DNA of 64,000 bases from Mycobacteroides chelonae (GTDB lineage Bacteria > Actinomycetota > Actinomycetes > Mycobacteriales > Mycobacteriaceae). Positions 44,504 through 52,507 of this stretch are shown in pieces. The DNA lies in NCBI GenBank assembly GCA_014204435.1, contig JACHLF010000012.1, positions 1-64,000 of the forward strand. Reading direction: 5' to 3'. Positions within the stretch are counted from its first letter, which is position 1. Each line of letters begins with the position of its first letter. The notes beneath the pieces are model-generated. The model worked only from the letters and a program-made list of their open reading frames with translations, had not been told where the DNA came from and made no database searches. Both the position numbers and the translations under genes were made by a program.

Positions 44504-45812
44504 TGAGCCCACCACCGCGCGTGGTGGCCAGCTCGTAGGCAGACTCCGCATGCTCGGCATCGTCGAGACCATCGGACTCGTGCTGCGGATGCGACCGGAT
44601 GCCCATGGAGTGCCTCAGGCCCAGCCCGATGAGCCCGGTGACCACGACCGAGTAGGCAAGGACCACGGCGACGGCCACGAGCTGCAGCCAGAATTGGTGC
44701 AGGCCGCCGCCATAGAGCAATCCATTGACACCCGAGGGCGCCGCGGCGCTGCCGACGATGCCGATCATCAACGTCCCGACGACACCGCCGACCAAATGCA
44801 CACCCACCACATCAAGCGAATCGTCATATCCGAAGCGGTACTTCAACTCGATTGCCAGAGAGCTGACCGCGCCGGCCACCGCACCGACCACCAGCGCGCC
44901 GATCGGGGTCACCGCTGCACACGAGGGCGTGATGGCGACCAGACCGGCGACCACACCTGAGGCCGCGCCGAACGACGTCGGCTTGCCGTGGCGGACCTTT
45001 TCGACCACCAGCCACGCCGCCATCGACATAGCTCCGGCGCCGAGGGTGTTGGCGATGACGATCGCCGCGGCGCCGTCGGCCGCCAACGCCGATCCGGCGT
45101 TAAACCCGAACCAGCCGAACCACAGCAGCCCGGCACCTAACATGACGGCGGGCAGGTTATGCGGGCGCATCGCCTCGCGCGGCCAACCGCGCCGCTTGCC
45201 CAGCACGATGGCCAGCGCCAGACCGGCCGCACCCGAATTGATCTCCACCGCGGTACCACCGGCGAAGTCGATGACGCCGAGATTGGCAAGCCACCCGCCC
45301 TTGTCGGCGGTGGTGCCCGCAACCGCGAACACCCAGTGTGCCACCGGGAAGTACACCAGGGTCGCCCACAACGCGGTGAAGGCGATCCAGGGCAGGAAGC
45401 GCATGCGATCGGCCACCGCACCCGCGATGAGCGCCACGGTCACCATGGCGAACCCGGCCTGGAACATGACGAAGACCAGTGCCGGGATGTTGGTCGGGCC
45501 CCACAGCGGCACCGAGGGTGCCTTGTAATCGCCCTCGAAAAGGTGCTGCAGCCCGGCGAACTGGAACGGATCGCCAAGAAGGCCGCCGCCGATATCGGTA
45601 CCGAACGCCATCGAGTATCCGACGGCCACCCAGAGCACCCACACGACGGCTATGGCCGAAAAGCACATCATCATCATGTTGAGGACGCTCTTGGCGCGCA
45701 CCATGCCGCCGTAGAAGAAGGCCAACGCCGGGGTCATCAGGAGCACCAATGCGGCACTCGTCAGCACCCAGGCGGTATTGGCCGCGTCCGGCACTCCCAT
45801 ATGCGGAAACAT
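44487..45812 (-). CDS. amt: Ammonium transporter
   Basis: 441 residues from the ATG at 45812 (MFPHMGVPDAANTAWVL), eleven helices. Amt signatures: DAANTAWVLTSAALVLLMTPALAFFYGGM, DFAGGTAVEINSGAAGLALA and GVHLVGGVVGTLMIG, which supply the twin-His pore and the ammonium-binding Asp/Trp region. The 30-residue C-terminal cytosolic tail (PQHESDGLDDAEHAESAYEL) lies where GlnK normally binds, though no glnK gene follows here. The gene is single and divergent from the nitronate monooxygenase gene. Confidence 0.93.
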   Translation of the reverse strand: MFPHMGVPDAANTAWVLTSAALVLLMTPALAFFYGGMVRAKSVLNMMMMCFSAIAVVWVLWVAVGYSMAFGTDIGGGLLGDPFQFAGLQHLFEGDYKAPSVPLWGPTNIPALVFVMFQAGFAMVTVALIAGAVADRMRFLPWIAFTALWATLVYFPVAHWVFAVAGTTADKGGWLANLGVIDFAGGTAVEINSGAAGLALAIVLGKRRGWPREAMRPHNLPAVMLGAGLLWFGWFGFNAGSALAADGAAAIVIANTLGAGAMSMAAWLVVEKVRHGKPTSFGAASGVVAGLVAITPSCAAVTPIGALVVGAVAGAVSSLAIELKYRFGYDDSLDVVGVHLVGGVVGTLMIGIVGSAAAPSGVNGLLYGGGLHQFWLQLVAVAVVLAYSVVVTGLIGLGLRHSMGIRSHPQHESDGLDDAEHAESAYELATTRGGGLINPGR

Positions 45813-45893
45813 GCGCTGACTACTCCCGGCTCGTGCGATTAGGTCAGCGTGAGTGTAGGGAAGCCAACGCTCGCGTGCGCGCAACCTCATCTA

Positions 45894-45913
45894 AACTAGA
45901 ACACGTTCCAGTT
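45894..45913. promoter_or_regulatory. KstR-like operator
   Basis: AACTAGAACACGTTCCAGTT matches the KstR consensus pattern T-nn-AAC-nn-GTT-n-TA-n-T in all but one position (CA for TA). It lies 50 bases before the nitronate monooxygenase start. KstR represses cholesterol and lipid catabolism genes in mycobacteria. Confidence 0.6.
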
Positions 45914-45962
45914 TATTGACGTAGCATTTCACTCCATCACCCGCCCCACCCAAGGAATGGCC

Positions 45963-47096
45963 ATGCATACCCCTATCTGCGACGAGCTCGGTATCGAGTT
46001 CCCAATTTTCGCCTTCACCCACTGTCGCGACGTGGTCGTCGCGGTGAGCAAGGCCGGTGGCTTCGGCGTCTTGGGCGCCGTCGGATTCACCCCAGAGCAG
46101 CTTGAGATCGAACTCAACTGGATCGACGAGCACATCGGCGACCACCACTACGGCGTCGACATCGTCATTCCCAACAAATACGAGGGCATGGACGCGAACA
46201 TGTCGGCCGAAGAGCTCACCACGATGCTCCAGTCGATGGTTCCGCAGGAGCACCTGGATTTCGGCCGCAAGCTGCTGGCTGACCACGGCGTGCCCGTCGA
46301 AGAGGGCAACGACAACGCCCTGCAGCTGTTGGGCTGGACCGAGGCCACCGCGACCCCGCAGGTGGAGATCGCGCTGCGCCACCCCAAGATGACGCTGATC
46401 GCCAACGCACTGGGCACGCCTCCGGCCGACATGATCAAGCACATCCACGACGCCGGCCGCAAGGTCGCGGCGCTGTGTGGCTCGCCGAAACAGGCCCGCA
46501 AGCACGCCGACGCCGGAGTGGACATCGTCATCGCCCAGGGCGGTGAAGGTGGTGGCCACTGCGGTGAGGTCGGCTCGATCGTGCTGTGGCCTCAGGTGGT
46601 CAAGGAGATCGCCCCGGTGCCGGTGCTGGCCGCCGGAGGCATCGGCAGCGGCTACCAGATCGCTGCCGCGCTGGCCATGGGCGCGCAGGGTGCGTGGAGC
46701 GGCTCGCAGTGGCTCATGGTCGAAGAGGCCGAGAACACCGCGGTGCAGCAGGAGACCTACGCCAAGGCCACCAGCCGCGATACCGTGCGCAGCCGGTCCT
46801 TCACCGGCAAGCCATGCCGGATGCTCAAGAACGACTGGACCGAGGCCTGGCAGACCGAGGGCAACCCGGAGCCGCTAGGAATGCCGTTGCAGTACATGGT
46901 TTCCGGGATGGCCGTGGCCGCCACCCACAAGTTCCCCGACCAGACGATCGACGTCGCCTTCAACCCCATCGGCCAGGTCGTCGGCCAGTTCACCAAGGTG
47001 GAGAAGTCAGCCGCGGTGATCGAGCGTTGGGTGCAAGAGTACCTGGAGGCAACCAACACCCTCAATGAGCTCAACGAGGCTGCAGCGTCCGTGTAG
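45963..47096 (+). CDS. Nitronate monooxygenase / NAD(P)H-dependent flavin oxidoreductase
   Basis: 377 residues from the ATG at 45963; an ATG two codons earlier sits directly on the AAGGA ribosome site and is less likely. FMN-binding TIM-barrel of the 2-nitropropane dioxygenase family: FPIFAFTHCRDVVVAVSKAGGFGVLG, IVIAQGGEGGGHCGEVGS and VLAAGGIGSGYQIAAALAMGAQG. Relatives in actinobacteria act on enoyl-CoA-like intermediates or nitronates. A KstR-like box upstream suggests use in sterol or lipid breakdown. It ends before a strong inverted repeat. Confidence 0.9.
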   Translation: MHTPICDELGIEFPIFAFTHCRDVVVAVSKAGGFGVLGAVGFTPEQLEIELNWIDEHIGDHHYGVDIVIPNKYEGMDANMSAEELTTMLQSMVPQEHLDFGRKLLADHGVPVEEGNDNALQLLGWTEATATPQVEIALRHPKMTLIANALGTPPADMIKHIHDAGRKVAALCGSPKQARKHADAGVDIVIAQGGEGGGHCGEVGSIVLWPQVVKEIAPVPVLAAGGIGSGYQIAAALAMGAQGAWSGSQWLMVEEAENTAVQQETYAKATSRDTVRSRSFTGKPCRMLKNDWTEAWQTEGNPEPLGMPLQYMVSGMAVAATHKFPDQTIDVAFNPIGQVVGQFTKVEKSAAVIERWVQEYLEATNTLNELNEAAASV

Positions 47097-47104
47097 CCAA
47101 CTGT

Positions 47105-47161
47105 CGAGTGTGCGGATACGGTCAGACGGTCGTCTGAATCTCGACCGTATCCGCACACTCG
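47105..47161. terminator. Perfect 19-bp inverted repeat with inner hairpin, probable bidirectional terminator
   Basis: CGAGTGTGCGGATACGGTC (47105-47123) is followed after 19 bases by its exact complement (47143-47161); the loop contains AGAC-GGTC-GTCT, a second small stem. It lies between the convergent nitronate monooxygenase and sensor-like genes. There is no T-tract. Such long perfect repeats also occur as mobile or dispersed elements. Confidence 0.6.
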
Positions 47162-47188
47162 GCCAGGTAGCAGCCTGAGGCCAATCTC

Positions 47189-47857
47189 CTACTGGCCCAG
47201 GCCGTTCTGCATGGTGTTGGCCAATACGTTCACTGCGAGGCTGCCGTTGCCGGGCTGGCAGACCTTGGCCTGCAGCAGCACGTTTTCACGCTTGCGCGTC
47301 TGCGTGAAACAGCGGCGGTCAAGGCCCGCCTCCTCCTTCATCCAGGCGGCATCGGCAGCGCCGGCGGCCCGTCCCATGAATGTCCACACCTCACGGCGCC
47401 CGCCGTTCAAGATCAAGATGGCCGTCTGCCCGGAACATCCCTGGGTGCGATCCACCACTCGATGGAATGCGCGATCGGCAGCATCGTTATCGGCGAACAC
47501 CCCAATCGATTGCTTCACCAAATGCGTTGCATCCGTAGCAGAATCCTGCGTTGTCGCGCCACGGAAAGAGGCTAGGTCCGGATCCGCGTACACCTCGTCC
47601 AGCCCGATGTCCGACCAATTGTTGCACTCCGGAACGTCCACCGAGAACGCCTGGAACGGCTGCGTGAACTCGCTGTGCGAACCCAGCTGAGCACCGATGA
47701 CATTGCTTACCGAACCACGCGCAAGCACGGCATAGTTGACGACACCCGGATCAGACGGGCGGGCACCCGCCACCGGGGTCAGCGTCAGCCCCAGGGCCGC
47801 GACCGCCACCGACATCAACACAATTCGGGGCGTACCCATCACACCCATCACACCCAT
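47189..47857 (-). CDS. Exported protein with PknH-sensor-like domain (downstream copy)
   Basis: 222 residues. After a signal peptide (VLMSVAVAALGLTLTPVAGA) the mature part resembles the PknH extracellular sensor family: PECNNWSDIGLDEVYADPDLASFRG, HLVKQSIGVFADNDAADRAFHRVVDRTQGC, then a Cys in RRCFTQTRK and VCQPG. Conserved Cys likely form disulfides. The ATG at 47857 overlaps the stop of the upstream paralogue (TGATG). Three in-frame ATGs occur in the first seven codons because of a nine-base repeat. Role probably ligand sensing in the cell wall; no kinase domain. Confidence 0.75.
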   Translation of the reverse strand: MGVMGVMGTPRIVLMSVAVAALGLTLTPVAGARPSDPGVVNYAVLARGSVSNVIGAQLGSHSEFTQPFQAFSVDVPECNNWSDIGLDEVYADPDLASFRGATTQDSATDATHLVKQSIGVFADNDAADRAFHRVVDRTQGCSGQTAILILNGGRREVWTFMGRAAGAADAAWMKEEAGLDRRCFTQTRKRENVLLQAKVCQPGNGSLAVNVLANTMQNGLGQ

Positions 47858-48522
47858 CACACAACAGCTTCCATCGCGTCGGCAATACGTGCCGCTGCCC
47901 GCTCTCCGCTTCTGGGCAAACACACCTTTACGTGGAACATGACTTCTTGTCGCGCCCGCATCTCGACATAGCAGCTGCGGTCGTTCGCCTCATGGGTCAT
48001 CGACCAACCGGCAGTGCCGTCGCTGGAGCTTTTCTGGGTGGATGTCCATGCGTCCGTTACACCTTGGCCATCGGTGACCGTCATCGGATGCCCGTAACAG
48101 TCCGACATGAAGATCAACGCCACCACCGGATCGACGGACGCCGTCGGGCTGTTGAACACGCCCACAGCCTGTTTCAACGAGTACCGCGCCTCCGATGCGA
48201 ACTTCTGCGACGACTGACCCCGGTACGCCACGCGCGTGCCCAAGTTTGCGTTGAACACCTGATCCAGCCCTACGTCGGCGAAGTCCGCGCAACTCGGCTC
48301 ACTCCCCTGAATTCCGGCTGTCGAGGCGTGGAAGGTCTGCGATGCCGACAGTTCGGCATCGACCATCCTGCTCACCGTCGCGGGCTTTTGCAGAACGGTA
48401 TCCAGCGCCTCGGGACCTACCGCCTGCGCGGGAGGCAGCGCCAGCGCCGAAACACCGGCCGAGGCACGCATCACACGCCTGGCGCGACCATCGCCGCGAT
48501 CTTGCCGACCCTCATTCGACAT
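47857..48522 (-). CDS. PknH-sensor-like protein (upstream copy)
   Basis: 221 residues, homologous to the downstream gene: CADFADVGLDQVFNANLGTRVAYRG aligns with CNNWSDIGLDEVYADPDLASFRG, and SLKQAVGVFNSPTASVDPVVALIFMSDC and SCYVEMRARQEVMFHVKVCLP with its later blocks. The N-terminus (MSNEGRQDRGDGRARRVMRASAGVSALALPPAQA) is a weak signal: charged and only moderately hydrophobic, so export is less sure than for its partner. The two genes are a tandem duplication and are coupled. Confidence 0.7.
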   Translation of the reverse strand: MSNEGRQDRGDGRARRVMRASAGVSALALPPAQAVGPEALDTVLQKPATVSRMVDAELSASQTFHASTAGIQGSEPSCADFADVGLDQVFNANLGTRVAYRGQSSQKFASEARYSLKQAVGVFNSPTASVDPVVALIFMSDCYGHPMTVTDGQGVTDAWTSTQKSSSDGTAGWSMTHEANDRSCYVEMRARQEVMFHVKVCLPRSGERAAARIADAMEAVV

Positions 48523-48561
48523 AGGTCGAGCATACGGAAGGGCTACGAGCGTAGGTATCCG

Positions 48562-48911
48562 TCATCCGAAAGGGCTGTTGAACACGAAATAGGCGCCCAC
48601 GGCGATCAACACGAACCCCACGAAGTGATTGAGCGTGAGCTTTTCACCCAGGTACCACACCGCGAAGCCGAGAAACGCCGTCCAGGTGATGACCTCCTGC
48701 GTGGCCTTGAGCTCGGCACCCGAATAGACTTCGCTACCAAGGCGATTCGCGGGAACCGCCAGGCAGTACTCGAAGAATGCGATCAGCCAGCTGACCAGTA
48801 CGACCACCCACAACGGGTAATCCTTGAACTTCAGTGGCCATACCAGGCGAACGTCATGAAGACGTTCGAGCAGATGAGCAGCACGGGCGGCAACAACCGG
48901 GCGGTCAGCAT
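48562..48911 (-). pseudogene. DUF486 (DMT-superfamily) membrane protein with a frameshift
   Basis: The intact frame MWVVVLVSWLIAFFEYCLAVP ... LTLNHFVGFVLIAVGAYFVFNSPFG is the C-terminal three quarters of a DUF486 protein. Its N-terminus is found in another frame from the ATG at 48911 (LLICSNVFMTFAWYGH) and runs into TGA; one missing base near 48833 (CACTG instead of CACCTG-like) breaks the gene between WYGH and LKFKDYPLW. DUF486 proteins are about 110-residue, four-helix membrane proteins. A sequencing error would give the same picture. Confidence 0.7.
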
Positions 48912-48936
48912 GTCCACATTGTGTAGATCTTCCCTG

Positions 48937-49176
48937 TCAACTGCCCACAGCCGCTAGCCTGCTGCGCATGGGCGCCGCCTGGCTCGGGCGCCGGGGATTC
49001 AAACCCGACGAGCATCCGGCGAGCAGTTGCAGTGCCCAGGAATCCCCCGGTTCCTGCTGCAACGCGAGGGTGTAATGGTTCAGAGCCTCGGCGAAGCGCC
49101 GACGCTGAACCAACAGCTCGATGACGCGCAGCCGCAGCGCGAGCACCTCAGGGCTCGCCTCAACGGCAGACAGCAT
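48937..49176 (-). pseudogene. TPR remnant, probably the N-terminus of an AAA+ ATPase
   Basis: About 79 codons: EASPEVLALRLRVIELLVQRRRFAEALNHYTLALQQEPGDSWALQLLAGC contains about one and a half TPR units, then a short tail and a stop. In actinobacteria such TPR segments open AAA+ ATPases of the SpoVK/CbxX type; here no ATPase follows and the next downstream sequence is another broken gene. Coding may begin upstream of 49176, since DPLADDAVIAE is readable in frame. Treated as a truncated gene. Confidence 0.45.
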
Positions 49177-49232
49177 TTCGGCGATTACGGCGTCGTCGGC
49201 CAGCGGATCCCCTCCCCAGCGATGATTCGCGC

Positions 49233-49733
49233 TCAGCGAAGACGACCGTCGAGGTTGTTCGCCTGACGCATGTCCGCGATGGCCCCTTCAAGATCACCGA
49301 GCTCGCGGCGAAGAATGGCGCGCATCGACAACGCATCGGGAAAATCTGGCCTGATATCGAGGGCCTCCCCAATTGCCGTCAGCGCTTCGTTCGGTTTGCG
49401 GGCTCCGTTGAGGGCCCATGCGTGGGCGTAGTGGTTGATGGCGTCGTGACTGCCGTACCGCACCGCGGAGAGCGCGCATTCGATCGCATCGAAGTGCCGT
49501 CCCATGCTGCCGAGGCAATACGCCAGGATGCGCCAAGCCAGGGAATTCTTGTGCTCCAGCTCCAGTGCATCGTTTGCGAGACGCAGTGCCTCACCATCAT
49601 TTCCGGACGCCAGAGCCTCGCTCGCGCGAGTTGCCAGCTCAATTGCGTCCACACCAACGACGGTACGCGAACCCTGCTCACCGGTTATCCATTCACCCGC
49701 AGCCATGTCAATCAGAATTCCGTTAGCAATCAT
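49233..49733 (-). CDS. Tetratricopeptide-repeat protein
   Basis: 166 residues with about three TPR units: AIELATRASEALASGNDGEALRLANDALELEHKN, SLAWRILAYCLGSMGRHFDAIECALSAVRYG and NHYAHAWALNGARKPNEALTAIGEALDIRPDFPDALSMRAIL. No signal or membrane segment, so a cytosolic scaffold. It lies directly before the TPR remnant at 48937 on the same strand, and the two may have once been one coding unit or an operon. An internal ATG nine codons in is an alternative start. Confidence 0.65.
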   Translation of the reverse strand: MIANGILIDMAAGEWITGEQGSRTVVGVDAIELATRASEALASGNDGEALRLANDALELEHKNSLAWRILAYCLGSMGRHFDAIECALSAVRYGSHDAINHYAHAWALNGARKPNEALTAIGEALDIRPDFPDALSMRAILRRELGDLEGAIADMRQANNLDGRLR

Positions 49734-49796
49734 TGCTAACTATCCTAAACGGACCTCATGTACCCGTCGACAACTCTGGCGACAGAGGGATGTTAG

Positions 49797-50942
49797 TTAG
49801 CCCACATCGGCCCGCAACGGATTCACCGCATACTCGATCACCCGGTAGGGCGCATGGTCGCGCGACTCGGTGTTCCATTGGCTGACGTAGATGCTGAGCC
49901 GGTCGAGCGTCGAGTCGGGTCCGATGTACCCGCCATACGGCTGGGCCAACGTGTTGTCCCACGACTCCGGTAGTTCGTCTGCGACCGCCGGCCACGCGCC
50001 GGCATTCACCACGGTGGTCGCGGGCACCGCACCGAGTCGCGTCGGGCTGTCAGCCACCCGCACCTCGACGTTGCCCGTGCTCTGGTTGAAGTAGGACAGC
50101 ACCGCCTGTCCGTCGACCATCTTCAAGCTCAGCTCCCCCAGATGATCGCCCCACAATGGCGTCACCGCGGCACCCCAGGCCCACCTCCCGTGGGCCTCGG
50201 CACCCCAGCCCTGCCAGGTCGCGCGGTCGGTGAAGGTGTCCGGCGTGGCCCGGTAGAGGACTGCGGGCCGCGAACGATCGAACGCGTCGCTGACGATGTA
50301 CACCCAGCCCTTCGGCGACTCCGGGGTCCACAACGGGTCGTAGTAGCCACTGATCTGTGTCTGTTGGCCGCCCGCATAGTCACCGGGGCGCACCGAACCC
50401 GGCACGGTCGGCCATCCGGCGCGGAAGGGGTCGGGCTTCACCAGCCGTGTCGACTGCGGGATCAGATTCTTGGTGACGGCGATGAAAAGCCAATTGGTTC
50501 CATTGATATCGATGACGCCCGAAGGAAGTTGGGAAAACCCCGGCGGTGTCGGGTCTTCCAGCAGTGGGCGGTCAGTGCCCAGCACTCCGGAGTGACGCAC
50601 ACCCGAAGCATCCGGCACAGACTCGGTGTCGACGCGCAACGCTACCGGGGAGTACCAGCCGCCGTAGCCCACGCCCTGGCCGGCGAAGCTGTCGCCGCAG
50701 ATCTGCAGCATGCCGCCAGTGAAGACCATGAACTCGCAGAGATCGGTTGCGCCCAGGTTGTATTCGGAGGTCGCGGTGCCGGTGCCCGCGACCGGCCCGA
50801 TACGCACCACCTCACCGGGATCGAGAGGTGGGGCCACAGGGCGTAACGGATGGGCGAATGCAGCAGGGCCATAGGCAAATTGACTGTCCACGAGGACCAT
50901 CAGCGCGATCAGCAGGACTATGCCTCCCCTGACACGCCGCAC
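49797..50942 (-). CDS. DUF4185 exported protein
   Basis: 381 residues from the GTG at 50942, chosen because AGGAG lies at correct distance and the following stretch GGIVLLIALMVLVDSQFAYG is a signal peptide; the frame is open for 100 codons upstream but without membrane or domain features. The mature protein is beta-rich, a probable five-bladed propeller of the DUF4185 type: FTGGMLQICGDSFAGQG, SGYYDPLWTPESPKGWVYIVSDAF and SWDNTLAQPYGGYIGPDSTLDRLSIYVSQWN. DUF4185 is common in mycobacteria and some members hydrolyse arabinogalactan; activity here is unproven. Confidence 0.82.
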   Translation of the reverse strand: MRRVRGGIVLLIALMVLVDSQFAYGPAAFAHPLRPVAPPLDPGEVVRIGPVAGTGTATSEYNLGATDLCEFMVFTGGMLQICGDSFAGQGVGYGGWYSPVALRVDTESVPDASGVRHSGVLGTDRPLLEDPTPPGFSQLPSGVIDINGTNWLFIAVTKNLIPQSTRLVKPDPFRAGWPTVPGSVRPGDYAGGQQTQISGYYDPLWTPESPKGWVYIVSDAFDRSRPAVLYRATPDTFTDRATWQGWGAEAHGRWAWGAAVTPLWGDHLGELSLKMVDGQAVLSYFNQSTGNVEVRVADSPTRLGAVPATTVVNAGAWPAVADELPESWDNTLAQPYGGYIGPDSTLDRLSIYVSQWNTESRDHAPYRVIEYAVNPLRADVG

Positions 50943-51034
50943 GCCTCTTCTCCTATCCGACGCCAAGGCGCCACCGACCATCCCTGGACAGGGTAGCCAG
51001 TGGCGCCAGGCGATCGGATCGCGATGGACTTCGA

Positions 51035-51406
51035 CTAGGGGCGAGGGATGGGCGCTGACGACGGAGCGGAGGGCTGGACGCGCCGATCCTGCCTCTCGGA
51101 GGGCTGCGGTGAGATGGAACCGGGACCAGGCTCGATGACGACGGAGTCGCCCGGCGACACCTCCGGATACTCGTCGCCGTGTTCTAGCACCATATGTCGA
51201 CCCCATCCGACGGTGCCGTCCGGAAAACCGTGATGGCCGCACTGCGAACCAGCCAGGACTCCGAGGCCGAAGGTGACGCCGAGGATCACGAAAGCGCCCG
51301 CGACGATGCCGACAACGGCAGCAATCTTGACCAGCAGGATGTTACTCGAAGAACGCGGTTCTCGCGGCGGTGCCGACGACGGTGTTGCAGTATCAGGTGT
51401 TGACAT
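51035..51406 (-). CDS. Single-pass membrane protein, hypothetical
   Basis: 123 residues. Residues 1-25 are Ser/Pro-rich and cytosolic, about 26-50 form one membrane helix (IAAVVGIVAGAFVILGVTFGLGVL), and the rest is an extracytoplasmic region ending in a Pro/Ser-rich tail (VQPSAPSSAPIPRP) with a single Cys soon after the helix (GSQCGHHG). I recognise no family. It lies between asd and the DUF4185 gene on the same strand. Confidence 0.65.
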   Translation of the reverse strand: MSTPDTATPSSAPPREPRSSSNILLVKIAAVVGIVAGAFVILGVTFGLGVLAGSQCGHHGFPDGTVGWGRHMVLEHGDEYPEVSPGDSVVIEPGPGSISPQPSERQDRRVQPSAPSSAPIPRP

Positions 51407-51469
51407 ACCCCCATCATGGCCCAGCTGCGCTGAGTCTCACTTAGGGAAAACCCGTGAAGTTCCTGTGAG

Positions 51470-52507
51470 TCAGCCGTCGACAAGCATTTCGGCGATCTGA
51501 ATCGTGTTGAGCGCCGCACCCTTCCGAAGGTTGTCACCGGAAATGAACAGCGCCAGACCGCGATTGCCGGGAACGCCTGGGTCCTGACGGATCCGGCCCA
51601 CCAGCGAGTCGTTGGCGCCCGCGACGGCCAACGGCGTGGGCACATCGGCGAGAGTGACTCCCGCTGCCGCGCCGAGAAGCTCCGTGGCCTGAGCCGGCGT
51701 GAGTTCACGCTCGAACTCGGCGTTGATCGACAGCGAGTGCCCGGTGAAGACAGGCACTCGGACACATGTTCCGCTCACCAAAAGCTCCGGAAGACCAAGA
51801 ATCTTGCGACTCTCGTTACGCAGCTTTTGATCCTCATCGGTCTCGCCAGATCCGTCGTCCACCAGCGAACCGGCCAGCGGGATCACGTTGAAGGCAATAG
51901 GTGCAACGTACTTCACCGGCGCCGGGAAGCTGACGGCAGATCCGTCGTGCACCAGCTGCTCACCGTCGGCGATACCGGCGCGCACCTGAGTGGCCAACTC
52001 TTCCACGCCGGCCAGGCCACTGCCCGACACCGCCTGGTAGGTCGACACGATCAGCCGCTGCAGGCCGGCAGCACGGTGTAGAACGCCGAGTACCGGCATC
52101 GCAGCCATGGTGGTGCAGTTCGGATTGGCGATAATGCCTTTCGGCAGCTTCACGCCACGCACGTCGCGATCGAAGTTCACCTCCGAAACCACCAGCGGAA
52201 CGTCCGGGTCCTTGCGCCAGGCCGACGAGTTGTCGATGACGGTAATGCCCGCCTCGGCGAACCGTGGCGCCTGCACCCGGGACATGGTGGCCCCAGCGGA
52301 GAACAGTGCGATGTCCAATCCGGAAGGATCCGCGGTCTCGGTGTTCTCGACCTCGATCTCCTGCCCACGGAACGGCAGCTTCTTGCCCTCCGAGCGTGCA
52401 GACGCGAAGAACCGCACCGAGGACGCCGGGAAGTTACGCTCTTCCAAAAGTTTTCGCATGACGGCTCCGACCTGGCCGGTCGCGCCGACAACACCAATGG
52501 ATGTCAT
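51470..52507 (-). CDS. asd: Aspartate-semialdehyde dehydrogenase
   Basis: 345 residues. NADPH-dependent reduction of aspartyl phosphate to aspartate semialdehyde, leading to diaminopimelate, lysine, threonine and methionine. NADP motif IGVVGATGQVGAVMRKLLEER; catalytic Cys in IANPNCTTMAAMPVLG; His in RVPVFTGHSLS. The ATG overlaps ask by four bases, giving the ask-asd operon seen across actinobacteria. Confidence 0.95.
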   Translation of the reverse strand: MTSIGVVGATGQVGAVMRKLLEERNFPASSVRFFASARSEGKKLPFRGQEIEVENTETADPSGLDIALFSAGATMSRVQAPRFAEAGITVIDNSSAWRKDPDVPLVVSEVNFDRDVRGVKLPKGIIANPNCTTMAAMPVLGVLHRAAGLQRLIVSTYQAVSGSGLAGVEELATQVRAGIADGEQLVHDGSAVSFPAPVKYVAPIAFNVIPLAGSLVDDGSGETDEDQKLRNESRKILGLPELLVSGTCVRVPVFTGHSLSINAEFERELTPAQATELLGAAAGVTLADVPTPLAVAGANDSLVGRIRQDPGVPGNRGLALFISGDNLRKGAALNTIQIAEMLVDG

